From: CBDFGE01 sp965247055
GTDB taxonomy: Bacteria; Chloroflexota; Dehalococcoidia; Lucifugimonadales; JAGWBF01
DNA length: 64,000 nucleotides
Reading direction: 5' to 3'
Assembly: GCA_965247055.1 (NCBI GenBank)
Contig: CBDFGE010000001.1
Coordinates: forward strand, 1 to 64,000
A program made the position numbers and the translations under genes. The notes beneath the pieces are model-generated. The model worked only from the letters and a program-made list of their open reading frames with translations, was not told the DNA's origin and did not search any database. Of this stretch, positions 8,088 through 15,705 are shown in pieces; within the stretch, counting starts at the first letter, position 1, and each line of letters opens with the position of its first letter.

Positions 8088-8837
8088 TTACGAATCACCC
8101 AAGGCGGCTCTTTCGCCGCCTTGCCTCCATTTGAGAATGTTCCAAACCGCAAGCCCGACGAGAGCCAGCGCGACCCACCCATACCCTGTTGCCGTGTAGA
8201 CCAATCCTTTGACGACAGATGCCCCCCAGTAGGCCGGCGTTCCTATTGATGCCCCCAGATAGAGCAGGGAAAGTCCAAGTCCAAGCGAACTCCAACGACC
8301 CCTGTGGCGATCACTCCAGATGATCGCGGTCCCCGCAACGACTCCTATCAATCCACTCAGATCGGGAATGGCAGCGAACCCAAAGTAGAGCACAGTGAGG
8401 GCGAACGAGAGACAAACAGCCACCAGCGACGCCATGGCCAGGTGGCTCATGGGCATCCTATGTCCCCGTAACCGGAGAAGGTACTGCCTAGCTATCCAGC
8501 CCACACAGAATGCCACAGATGCCCCGCCACCATAGAATATGGTGAGGACGAAGATGAACCAGATGGGATGTGAATCTGAAGAGAGCGGCCCGTCGATAGC
8601 CCACGCGACTGAAAGGCCGAACAATATGCTGATGGGGAAGAGCGCAACATTTCTGAGCGGTGGCGATAGCGAGCCCGCAAGAAGGGGGTACGCGCCCAGC
8701 GTGATTACCGCAACCAGAACAAGGTACCATGTGCTGGCGTCGTCAAACACCGTGAAGCTCGACGCGACACCCGCGCCCGCAATAGCGGCAAATCCAGCCG
8801 TCACCAAGAAATACCCTTTGGGAAGAGCAATCGTCAC
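8088..8837 (-). CDS. Multi-pass membrane protein, paralogue of 3948-4715
   Basis: A 249-residue hydrophobic protein, about seven predicted membrane spans, clearly homologous along its whole length to the 3948-4715 product (shared YGGGASVAFCV-WIARQYL-RLRGHRMP-SHLA core and WNILKWRQ-GER--LGDS C-terminus). GTG start at 8837 with GAGGGAGA upstream, the same start context as the first copy. It begins only 10 nt after the SRAP gene stop, so it probably shares that transcript. Family and function unknown. The two copies have diverged more in the membrane segments than in the central loop. Confidence 0.75.
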   Translation of the reverse strand: MTIALPKGYFLVTAGFAAIAGAGVASSFTVFDDASTWYLVLVAVITLGAYPLLAGSLSPPLRNVALFPISILFGLSVAWAIDGPLSSDSHPIWFIFVLTIFYGGGASVAFCVGWIARQYLLRLRGHRMPMSHLAMASLVAVCLSFALTVLYFGFAAIPDLSGLIGVVAGTAIIWSDRHRGRWSSLGLGLSLLYLGASIGTPAYWGASVVKGLVYTATGYGWVALALVGLAVWNILKWRQGGERAALGDS

Positions 8838-8847
8838 GGCGTCTCCC

Positions 8848-9555
8848 TCATAATGGCAACCTCAGAGCAGGGCCGTCGCACGGCCTGACCTGCCCTACAG
8901 GAACGACCATTTCCGGTCCGTCGTTGGCGGGGCTGTTGACCAGGGAGGAGACTTCGTATGCCTCCATCTCGTCGGTGATGTAAGGAGTCAGGATTCCGGC
9001 GAGGGCGGCGTAGTCCTGGATGTCATGGTCCAGCCAGAGGGACTCCAGTTCCCTCGGCAGGATGACCGGCATCCGGTCGTGGATGGGACCGAGCAGGTCG
9101 TTGGCCCCCGTGGTAATGATGGCGCAGGACCGGACGACCTCGCCCTTCGGGTCCCGCCACGCATCCCAGAGACCCGCGAAGGCGAAGGGCTCACCCGACG
9201 CCATCACGATCCGCATGGGCCTCCTGCTGGAGCCTTTCCCCTGCCACTCGTAGAACCCGTCGGCGAGGACCAGGCACCGTCGTCTCTGTAACACAGTGCG
9301 GAAGCTGGACCGCTCGGCCAGGGTCTCGGCTCGGGCGTTTATCATCCGGCTACCCACCGATGCGCTCTTGGCCCAGGAAGGTATCAGGCCCCAGCGCATG
9401 TAGGAGCCCCGCCTTCTGCCGCCGTTAGTCACGGAGAGGGCCATCTGGGTAGGGGCTATGTTGTAGCGGGGAACGTGGGTCAGTTCAGAGCCATCAAAGC
9501 CGAACCGCTCTTGCAGCTCTCCCATGTCCGCTATCAGGCTGTATCTTCCACACAT
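8848..9555 (-). CDS. SRAP/HMCES (YedK-like) abasic-site DNA-protein crosslinking protein
   Basis: A 235-residue protein of the SOS-response-associated peptidase family. The start is fixed by the invariant MCGRYS: Cys2, after Met removal, forms the thiazolidine crosslink to abasic sites in single-stranded DNA. Other family marks are RYNIAPTQ (about 30-37), MRWGLIPSWAK (about 53-63), MINARAETL (about 70-78), CLVLADGFYEW (about 94-104, catalytic Glu after FY) and the HDRMPVIL motif (about 159-166, catalytic His). Length is normal. It protects abasic sites during replication and can be self-released. Its 3' end is shared in sequence with the region just upstream of the other membrane-protein paralogue, which suggests the duplication breakpoint lies inside this gene. 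Confidence 0.93.
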   Translation of the reverse strand: MCGRYSLIADMGELQERFGFDGSELTHVPRYNIAPTQMALSVTNGGRRRGSYMRWGLIPSWAKSASVGSRMINARAETLAERSSFRTVLQRRRCLVLADGFYEWQGKGSSRRPMRIVMASGEPFAFAGLWDAWRDPKGEVVRSCAIITTGANDLLGPIHDRMPVILPRELESLWLDHDIQDYAALAGILTPYITDEMEAYEVSSLVNSPANDGPEMVVPVGQVRPCDGPALRLPL

Positions 9556-9829
9556 CTGCGTTCAGTTGGGAAAGACGATTGCACGTCCCAATTCCACTAA
9601 ATTAGCGGAGCAGAATCGCCGTTCCATTCCTTTCATTGTTCCTCTCAATTATCCCACTTTGGCGGCATCTCCGCCAAGAATAGACCTCGGTTGCACTTCC
9701 CCAAATACCTTCCCGTCTAGTGCCAATCATGGGCAGTTGGCATGGCGACCTGAGGTGGACCCCAAAATTCGGACAGGTGGCTAAGAGAGAGTCCCGCTCC
9801 TAAAATAGGACGGAAACAAGGAGCAGGAC

Positions 9830-10114
9830 ATGAAGCAAACACGTAAGAAGCACAGCCCAGTCTTCAAGGCCAAAGTGGCTTTGGCCGCGCTCCAGGGGGA
9901 GCACACCATTGCAGAGCTGGCCAGCCGGTTTGAAGTCCACCCGAGCCAGATCCATGCCTGGAAGAAGGCCTTGACTCAGGGGGCGCCGCACCTCTTTGAA
10001 AATGGTGGTGGACGCCAGGAGAAGGACCAAGAGGTTCTCACTGCCCAGCTCTACCAACAGATTGGGCAGCTCAAGGTGGAACGGGATTTTTTGTCACGGA
10101 GCTTCGGGTTGTGA
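9830..10114 (+). CDS. IS3-family transposase OrfA (helix-turn-helix)
   Basis: A 94-residue DNA-binding protein: KHSPVFKAKVALAALQGEHT then IAELASRFEVHPSQIHAWKK, the helix-turn-helix that recognises the element ends, followed by a leucine-zipper-like C-terminus (VLTAQLYQQIGQLKVERDFL). It ends at TGA 10112-10114, overlapping orfB by 4 nt in the -1 frame. The heptamer T-TTT-TTG at 10087-10093 lies in phase in orfA just before the overlap, so ribosomes slipping -1 would make the OrfAB transposase, as in other IS3 members. Start ATG at 9830 is preceded by AAGGAGCAGGAC. Confidence 0.9.
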   Translation: MKQTRKKHSPVFKAKVALAALQGEHTIAELASRFEVHPSQIHAWKKALTQGAPHLFENGGGRQEKDQEVLTAQLYQQIGQLKVERDFLSRSFGL

Positions 10115-11046
10115 GCCGGTCCCAACGCCGGGCCATGATTGACCGAGAAGAACCGAAGCTGTCTCTGGTGCGCCAGTGCGCCTTGCTGGGTATCAGCCGC
10201 TCCTCGTTGTACTACCTGCCAACCGAGGCCGGCGCCGAGGACTTGGAGTTGATGGCCCTCATAGACCAACAGTACCTGAAGACACCTTTCTACGGCTCCA
10301 GAAGGATGACTGCCTGGCTCAGCAATCACGGACACCAGGTCAACCGCAAGCGGGTCCGCCGGCTGATGCAGCTGATAGGCCTGGAGGCCATCTACCGGCG
10401 TCCCAACACCAGCAAGCCAAACCCAGGGCATAAGGTCTATCCGTACTTGCTCAGGGGGCTGGAGATCAACCGGGTCAACCAGGTGTGGGCCACCGACATC
10501 ACCTACATACCCATGGCTCGGGGTTTCCTCTACTTGGTGGCCATCATGGACTGGCACAGCCGCTACGTGCTGGCCTGGCGGCTGTCCAACACCCTGGAGG
10601 TAGACTTCTGTGTTGCGGCTCTGGAAGAGGCCTTGAGCAAGGGTCGGCCACAGATCTTCAACACCGACCAGGGCAGCCAGTTCACCAGCGAGGCCTTCAC
10701 CAGCATGCTGCTGGCGCAAGGCGTTCAAGTGAGCATGGACGGCAGGGGCCGGTGCATGGACAACGTCTTCGTGGAACGGCTGTGGCGCAGCATCAAGTAC
10801 GAGGAGGTGTACCTGAAGGCATACCAAAATGGGACTGAGGCCAGAAAGGGGATTGGGGCTTATCTGGCCTTCTACAACCAAGAGCGGCCCCATCAAGCCC
10901 TGGGCTATCGGTCACCGGGTCAGGTGTTCCATGCAGTGAGCCCACAAAGGTGTTTACTGGAACATCCACGAGCCTTACCATCGGATGAAGGTTTACAAGA
11001 CACCCCAGCGGTAGACTCTCTTATTTTAGCCTCACCGCTGTCCTGA
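10111..11046 (+). CDS. IS3-family transposase OrfB (DDE integrase core)
   Basis: A 311-residue rve-type integrase. An N-terminal HTH_21-like region (LMALIDQQYLKTPFYGSRRM) is followed by the catalytic triad: D in VWATDITYIP (about residue 128), D in IFNTDQGSQF (about 188) and E in FVERLWRSIKYEE (about 224). The usual GYRSPGQV ending is present. The listed GTG start overlaps the orfA stop, but translation more likely arises by -1 slippage at the T run upstream, because this frame is open from there. Intact and full length. Confidence 0.92.
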   Translation: MSRSQRRAMIDREEPKLSLVRQCALLGISRSSLYYLPTEAGAEDLELMALIDQQYLKTPFYGSRRMTAWLSNHGHQVNRKRVRRLMQLIGLEAIYRRPNTSKPNPGHKVYPYLLRGLEINRVNQVWATDITYIPMARGFLYLVAIMDWHSRYVLAWRLSNTLEVDFCVAALEEALSKGRPQIFNTDQGSQFTSEAFTSMLLAQGVQVSMDGRGRCMDNVFVERLWRSIKYEEVYLKAYQNGTEARKGIGAYLAFYNQERPHQALGYRSPGQVFHAVSPQRCLLEHPRALPSDEGLQDTPAVDSLILASPLS

Positions 11047-11060
11047 TCATGGGGTCCACT

Positions 11061-11481
11061 TGAGTAACCCAATGCCTGTTAAAACCCTCCAGATTTCCTG
11101 CGAATCCTTCCCCGTAGCCAGCAAGGCAGCTACAATCGCGCCTCCGGAGGTCCCTCCGAGAAGGCTCCACTTCAGCTGCAGCTCTTCTGCAGCGCGGGCG
11201 GCTCCTACCTGCGCAATGGCTTTGACACCACCTCCCTCGAACACCGCGTCTATCTGCCCCGTTGCCTTAGCCCCAAGGAGACGCTCCAAGGAAACCCGTG
11301 AAGCCAACTCATCCATCTGGGGCATCTGGAACTCTGTCGGAGTCGGCCGCCGGAAGGGACGAAGGGAAATGGCCAGAAGCCAAATTAGCCAGTAAACAAC
11401 CACGACCGGGAGAGCTACACTCACTAACAGAAATGCAAGTACCCAATGCAGGATCCAAAACAAGGGTAGGAAAATCTTCAC
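11061..11481 (-). pseudogene. Patatin-like phospholipase, truncated by the IS3 element
   Basis: GTG start at 11481 with GGAGGTGCGGA upstream. Residues 1-45 contain two hydrophobic helices (membrane anchor). The patatin core begins at about 82 with the oxyanion loop FEGGGVKAIAQVGA and includes the nucleophile elbow GGTSGGA (Ser of GxSxG, about 111). The frame then enters the IS3 element at about codon 140 and stops inside it at 11047, so the half with the catalytic Asp (D-G motif) is missing. On the far side of the element I cannot recognise the missing part, so a deletion probably accompanied or followed insertion. Lipid acyl hydrolase activity is not expected. Confidence 0.8.
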
Positions 11482-11646
11482 TCCGCACCTCCCGAATGTC
11501 TGGTCAACTAACTGGCACTAGCATATAGGGGAAGGTCATGAGTAGAGTCCCAGGAAGTGGTGTAACAAGAGGAGAGGGTCTGGATGAAGAGAGACCACCA
11601 CGTCATCCTTAGCGGGCAAAGACGAGCCTGAGAAAGGAGGACAACG

Positions 11647-12471
11647 GTGGTCAAGGAAAGGATGGACCTGCTTGAGCTAATGCGCAAGAGGGGAGTCGAC
11701 GGTGACGTGGACTTTCTACGAGAGGCACTGAGAGTGCTGGTCGAGGAGATCATGGAGGCTGATGTGTCATCGAGGACCGGTGCTGGGTATGGAGAACGCA
11801 ACCCTGAGCGGGTGACCCAGCGCAACGGGTACCGGTCTCGAGCATGGGACACTCGCGTAGGGACCATGGAGTTGCAGATACCCAAGCTCAGAGAGGGAAG
11901 CTACTTTCCGAGCCTGCTGGAGCCACGGCGTCGCAGCGAGCGAGCTCTGCTGGCGGTGATCCAGCAGGCGTATGTGGAGGGTGTATTGGACGAGGCGAGT
12001 GGATGATCTGGTCAAGGCTCTTGGGTGCGAGGGTATCTCAAAGAGCCAAGTGTCGCGTATCTGCCAGGAGCTGGACGGGTGGTGGAGAGCTTCCTGGGTC
12101 GGCCGCTGGACGGCGGATCATATCCCTACCTGTGGCTGGACGCACTAACCCAGAAGGTCAGAGAGGCCGGTAGGATAGTCAACGTCAGCGTGGTGGTGGC
12201 GACGGCGGTCAATAGCGAGGGCAAGCGTGAGATCGTTGGGATGGACGTGGGTACCAGTGAAGACGGCGCCTTCTGGCTGGCCTTCCTGCGCTCACTGGTC
12301 GCCAGGGGCCTCGGCGGGGTGGAACTGGTGGTATCGGACGCTCATCAGGGACTCAGGGATGCCATCGCAACTGTCTTCGGTGGGGCCAGTTGGCAGCGGT
12401 GCCGCACCCACTTCATGACCAACCTGCTCACTCGGGTCCCCAGGAGCGCTCAGCCCTGGGTGGCCACCATG
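11647..12471 (+). pseudogene. IS256 transposase copy 1, 5' part (frameshifted, interrupted)
   Basis: Starts MVKERMDLLELMRKRG like the intact copy. The first frame ends early at 12006 after GVLDEASG; the next fragment resumes in another frame at about 12030 and returns to the transposase core (FLGRPLDGGSYPYLWLDAL, then the first catalytic Asp region MDVGTSEDGAFWLAFL and VVSDAHQGLRDA). The sequence breaks at WVATM where copy 2 has inserted (12471/12472). Nucleotide identity with copy 2 is very high, so the duplication is recent. Non-functional. Confidence 0.85.
12464..12471 (+). repeat. 8-bp target duplication, left (CCACCATG)
   Basis: CCACCATG immediately left of IS256 copy 2; the identical octamer is at 13843-13850 on the right. 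Copy 2's own transposase gene has the uninterrupted sequence GGCCACCATGGTACGC at the same place, which confirms the target. Confidence 0.9.
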
Positions 12472-13842
12472 AGTAGAGTCCCAGGAAGTGGTGTAAGAAG
12501 AGGAGGGGGTCTGGAGTAAGAGAGACCACCGCGTCATCCTTAGCGGGCAAAGAAGAAAGCTCGAGAAAGGAGGACAACGGTGGTCAAGGAAAGGATGGAC
12601 CTGCTGGAGTTGTTGCGCAAGGGGGGAATGGACGGTGACGTGGACTTCCTACGGGAGGCTCTGAGAGTGCTGGTAGAGGGGATCATGGATGCGGAGGTGT
12701 CTGCGAGGACCGGTGCTGAGTATGGAGAACGCAGCCCTGAGCGGGTGACCCAGCGCAACGGGTATCGGTCCCGGGCGTGGGATACCCGGGTAGGGACTAT
12801 GGAACTGCACATCCCGAAGCTTCGAGAGGGGAGCTACTTCCCGAGCCTGCTGGAGCCACGGCGTCGCAGCGAGCGAGCTCTGCTGGCTGTGATCCAGCAG
12901 GCCTATGTGGAAGGTGTATCGACAAGGCGGGTGGACGACCTGGTCAAGGCCCTGGGGTGCGAGGGTATCTCCAAGAGCCAGGTGTCCCGTATCTGCTCCG
13001 AGCTGGACGAGGTGGTGGAGGACTTCCTGGGTCGGCCGCTGGACGGCGGATCATACCCCTACCTGTGGCTGGATGCACTAACCCAGAAGGTCAGAGAGGC
13101 CGGTAGGATCGTCAACGTCAGCGTGGTGGTGGCGACGGCGGTCAATGGCGAGGGCAAGCGGGAGATCATTGGGATGGACGTGGGTACCAGTGAAGACGGC
13201 GCCTTCTGGCTGGCCTTTCTGCGCTCACTGTCGGCCAGGGGTCTGAGTGGGGTGGATCTGGTGGTATCGGATGCGCATCAGGGACTCAGGGATGCCATCG
13301 CGACTGTCTTCGGTGGGGCCAGTTGGCAACGGTGCCGCACACACTTCATGACCAACCTGCTCACTCGGGTCCCCAGGCGCGCTCAGCCCTGGGTGGCCAC
13401 CATGGTACGCACCATCTACCAGCAGCCGTCCCCTCAGGAGGTCCACGCACAGCTCGAGCGGGTGATCGCCCAGCTACAGGACCCGTTCCCTCAGGTGGCC
13501 TCTCTACTGGACGCGGCTGGTGCGGACGTCCTGGCCTTCTCCAGCTTCCCACTCGCCCACTGGAAGAAGATCTGGTCTAACAACCCCCTGGAGCGTCTCA
13601 ACAAGGAGATACGGCGCCGCACCAACGTGGTGGGTATCTTTCCCAACCGGCCGGCCGCGCGTCGCCTCGTTGGGGCTGTCCTGGCCGAACAGCACGACGA
13701 ATGGGCCATCGGCCCTCGTTACATGACACCCGCGGTCTACAGCATCGACGAAGCTCTACCCGAGGCGGATCTAGCGAAGGCGGCGGCATAGACCGCGATC
13801 AACAGGATGACGCTCTCTTACACCACTTGACGGGACGTGACC
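12472..13842 (+). mobile_element. IS256-family insertion sequence copy 2, intact
   Basis: 1371 bp with imperfect inverted repeats: left AGTAGAGTCCCAGGAAGTGG, right (reversed) GGTCACGTCCCGTCAAGTGG, both continuing TGTAAGA; about 20 of 27 positions match. It is bounded by the 8-bp duplication CCACCATG, typical of IS256 transposition. It is inserted within the transposase gene of an almost identical older copy, in the same orientation. Carries one intact transposase. Confidence 0.92.
12580..13791 (+). CDS. IS256-family (mutator-type) transposase
   Basis: A 403-residue DDE transposase. The N-terminal part (FLREALRVLVEGIMDAEVSA, GYRSRAWDTRVGTMELHIPK) is the DNA-binding region. The catalytic Asp residues lie in YLWLDALTQKVRE or MDVGTSEDGAFW (about 170-215) and in VVSDAHQGLRDA (about 231), and the Glu in NPLERLNKEIRRRT (about 337). 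The CxxH-like element WQRCRTHFMTNLL (about 250) is also family-typical. GTG start at 12580 has GGAGGACAAC just upstream. Length is normal and the frame is intact, so the protein is probably active. Confidence 0.93.
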   Translation: MVKERMDLLELLRKGGMDGDVDFLREALRVLVEGIMDAEVSARTGAEYGERSPERVTQRNGYRSRAWDTRVGTMELHIPKLREGSYFPSLLEPRRRSERALLAVIQQAYVEGVSTRRVDDLVKALGCEGISKSQVSRICSELDEVVEDFLGRPLDGGSYPYLWLDALTQKVREAGRIVNVSVVVATAVNGEGKREIIGMDVGTSEDGAFWLAFLRSLSARGLSGVDLVVSDAHQGLRDAIATVFGGASWQRCRTHFMTNLLTRVPRRAQPWVATMVRTIYQQPSPQEVHAQLERVIAQLQDPFPQVASLLDAAGADVLAFSSFPLAHWKKIWSNNPLERLNKEIRRRTNVVGIFPNRPAARRLVGAVLAEQHDEWAIGPRYMTPAVYSIDEALPEADLAKAAA

Positions 13843-13850
13843 CCACCATG
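13843..13850 (+). repeat. 8-bp target duplication, right (CCACCATG)
   Basis: Second copy of the octamer created by insertion of IS256 copy 2; the sequence of copy 1 resumes at 13851 with GTACGCACCATC. Confidence 0.9.
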
Positions 13851-14237
13851 GTACGCACCATCTACCAGCAGCCGTCCCCTCAGGAGGTGCATGCCCAACT
13901 CGAGCGGGTGATTGCTCAGCTCCAGGACCCGTTCCCACAGGGCGCCTCTCGACTGGACGAGGCTGGACCCGACGTCCTGGCCTTCTCCAGCTTCCCCGTC
14001 GCCCACTGGAAGAAGATCTGGTCCAACAACCCCCTGGAGCGTCTCAACAAGGAGATACGGCGCCGCACCGATGTGGTGGGCATCTTCCCTAACCGCCCAG
14101 CTGTCCGTCGGCTGGTCGGCGCCGTCCTAGCTGAGCAGCACGACGAGTGGGCCGTCGGCCGTCGATACATGACACAGGAGGTAACCACCTCCAACGAAGC
14201 TCTACCCAGAGCCGAACTCGCAGAGGCAGCGGCCTAG
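13851..14237 (+). pseudogene. IS256 transposase copy 1, 3' part
   Basis: Resumes exactly where 12471 stopped: VRTIYQQPSPQEVHAQLERV through the catalytic Glu region SNNPLERLNKEIRRRTDVVG to the stop at 14235-14237. It differs from copy 2 at scattered positions (for example GASRLDEAGPDVLAFSSFPV), so it belongs to the older copy. It cannot be translated as part of a functional transposase. Confidence 0.88.
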
Positions 14238-14323
14238 ACGATATCAACAGGATGACGTACTCTTACACCACTCTATGGGACGTGACCTTGCGCAGGGCGT
14301 ACAGGACTGACCTGTTATCTCCT

Positions 14324-14363
14324 CGTGGGCCTTTTTACCTATACAAAATGGGTGTTAGGGCCC
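14324..14363. repeat. Palindrome-like repeat, copy A
   Basis: Contains CGTGGGCCTTTTTACCTAT, identical at 18 of 19 positions to the sequence at 22074-22092, followed after a short loop by GGGCCCA so that TGGGCC and GGCCCA can pair. It lies just outside the right end of IS256 copy 1. Function unknown; see copy B. Confidence 0.5.
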
Positions 14364-14451
14364 ATGCGCGGGACACGAGTACCGCATTACACTTTAGTAT
14401 ATGAGAATGCTTGCTAGCCCGACCAGGCTGGAAGCCAAAGCTGAGGAAAAG

Positions 14452-14616
14452 ATGAATATCGGTAGAATTATCCGCTCCATCCCCACGATACTTAGCTCCG
14501 ATGACTTCGACGCTTATTTTCGAGGACTCCAGAACGGCAGTCGTCCATCTGCCCCTACCAAGGATGAATCTCGAAGAACCTACATCGACATGCTGAGGCG
14601 TAGGGCCCCCCTGTAA
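14452..14616 (+). CDS. Small hypothetical protein (54 aa)
   Basis: ATG at 14452 preceded by GAGGAAAAG; an in-frame ATG at 14401 would give 71 residues. The product reads MNIGRIIRSIPTILSSDDFD, then AYFRGLQNGSR, and ends MLRRRAPL. Composition is balanced and more protein-like than the shadow frames nearby, but there is no known motif. It may be a fragment left after the IS insertions. Low confidence that it is expressed. Confidence 0.3.
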   Translation: MNIGRIIRSIPTILSSDDFDAYFRGLQNGSRPSAPTKDESRRTYIDMLRRRAPL

Positions 14617-14814
14617 ACCGCGGTCTCTATCCCTCCATTTCCCATGTCAGCCTAGTGCCGACCGTTCTGTCAAGACGCCGGGAATCGTCGGGGTGCTTGC
14701 GGGAGATGCGGCATCGCACGGCACGTCTCGTGTAGTAATCCCTTGCTCCTCTGCTGGTTAGCCGGGCAACAACTCGTGCCCGGCTGTCCAGGTTGGGAAC
14801 AAAAGCGTTGCCCT

Positions 14815-15477
14815 TTATGACTGCAATACGTAAATGGCTACAACCGAGTAGACCACGGCGGTGGCTGCGACTTGCAGCGCGTGGAACACTTCGTGGTATC
14901 CGAAAACACGCGGGAAGGGATCTGGCCAGCGGGTGGCATACGCCGCTCCACCCAGTGAGAATAGGATGCCGCTAAGAACAAGCATGGCAAACGCCTCCCC
15001 AGGAAGTGCCGTCAAGAGTTCGGATATGGCCGCAAGGCCGACCCAGCCGAGGGCGAGATATGAGCCCACTCGAATCCAATGCGGTGGCGCCGGCGCGGCC
15101 AACGTGGTTATGAAGCCAACCAATGCCAGTCCGCCCACCACGGACAAAACGGGGATACCCCAGGCATCACTCATGAGCTTGAGAGCGAACGGTGTATAAG
15201 TCCCTGCAATGAAAAGAAAAATATTTGAGTGGTCCAGCCGCTTGATGACGCCCCGAAAGCGCCGACCCAAGGGGAGTAAGTGGTAAGCCGCGCTGGTCGA
15301 GTATAGGATGACGAGGCTTGCGCCGAAGATCGCTCCACCAACCACCCCACGTGGTGAATCGGCGATGAACAGAAGGTGAAGCAACGCAAAGGGAGCTACG
15401 ATCGCACCTGCTAGGTGCAGGTAGCCTCGAAGGATAGGTGTAGCGGTACCAGGAACCGGGGGGGCCATCATGGACAT
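14815..15477 (-). CDS. Hemolysin III / PAQR-family membrane protein
   Basis: Seven-helix membrane protein of the HlyIII (YqfA/TrhA) family. Diagnostic motifs: SAAYHLLP in the first half, LDHSNIFLFIAGTYTPFAL in the middle, and FGYHEVFHALQV near the C-terminus. The conserved His/Asp residues in these motifs form the putative metal site shared with PAQR receptors. I place the start at the ATG of 15477 (GGGAG about 11 nt upstream), giving 220 residues as usual for the family; a longer frame opens at GTG 15573 but adds a non-conserved leader without a clear ribosome binding site. Family members influence membrane-lipid homeostasis. Stands alone. Confidence 0.85.
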   Translation of the reverse strand: MSMMAPPVPGTATPILRGYLHLAGAIVAPFALLHLLFIADSPRGVVGGAIFGASLVILYSTSAAYHLLPLGRRFRGVIKRLDHSNIFLFIAGTYTPFALKLMSDAWGIPVLSVVGGLALVGFITTLAAPAPPHWIRVGSYLALGWVGLAAISELLTALPGEAFAMLVLSGILFSLGGAAYATRWPDPFPRVFGYHEVFHALQVAATAVVYSVVAIYVLQS

Positions 15478-15705
15478 GATACTACGAACTCCCTGTCCAA
15501 CAGATGAGTCTGGTCCGTAGTGGCCGAGTCCCGCTGGAGCCACGATTACCGTCACCGCTTCCGTAGCGATCACAGAAGGCGTGAAGCGAACGAATCCATC
15601 CTAGCAAAGACGTCTGGACAATAGGTCAGTTGAAACACGGGCTCATTATTTTGGTCGCCGCATGCTGGACGGGGACAACTGCCACTGTCTCAATGTCAGT
15701 TTAAC

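Larger units (their letters stand above)
9754..11060 (+). mobile_element. IS3-family insertion sequence
   Basis: About 1.31 kb. Imperfect terminal inverted repeats: left GGTGGACCCCAAAATTCGGA, right end (reversed) AGTGGACCCCATGATCAGGA; similarity continues inward. The element is flanked by TGA on both sides (9751-9753 and 11061-11063), consistent with the 3-bp target duplication of IS3 elements. It carries overlapping orfA and orfB with a slippery T run between them. It sits inside a patatin-like gene on the opposite strand and replaces the downstream part of that gene. Both transposase frames are intact, so the element may be active. Confidence 0.88.
11541..14287 (+). mobile_element. IS256-family element copy 1, dead, interrupted by copy 2
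   Basis: Left end AGTAGAGTCCCAGGAAGTGG at 11541; right end ...GGGACGTGACC at 14287. Removing the second element (12472-13842) and one copy of the 8-bp duplication leaves about 1.36 kb, the same as the intact copy. The transposase is also broken independently: a one-base insertion near 12007 and a one-base deletion near 12084 relative to copy 2. The flanks 11533-11540 and 14288-14295 do not match, so its own target duplication is lost. Confidence 0.88.

Noticed and set aside
9754..14287. A composite transposon formed by the IS3 and IS256 elements
   Set aside because: The elements belong to different families and have unrelated ends; the patatin fragment between them is just the disrupted host gene.
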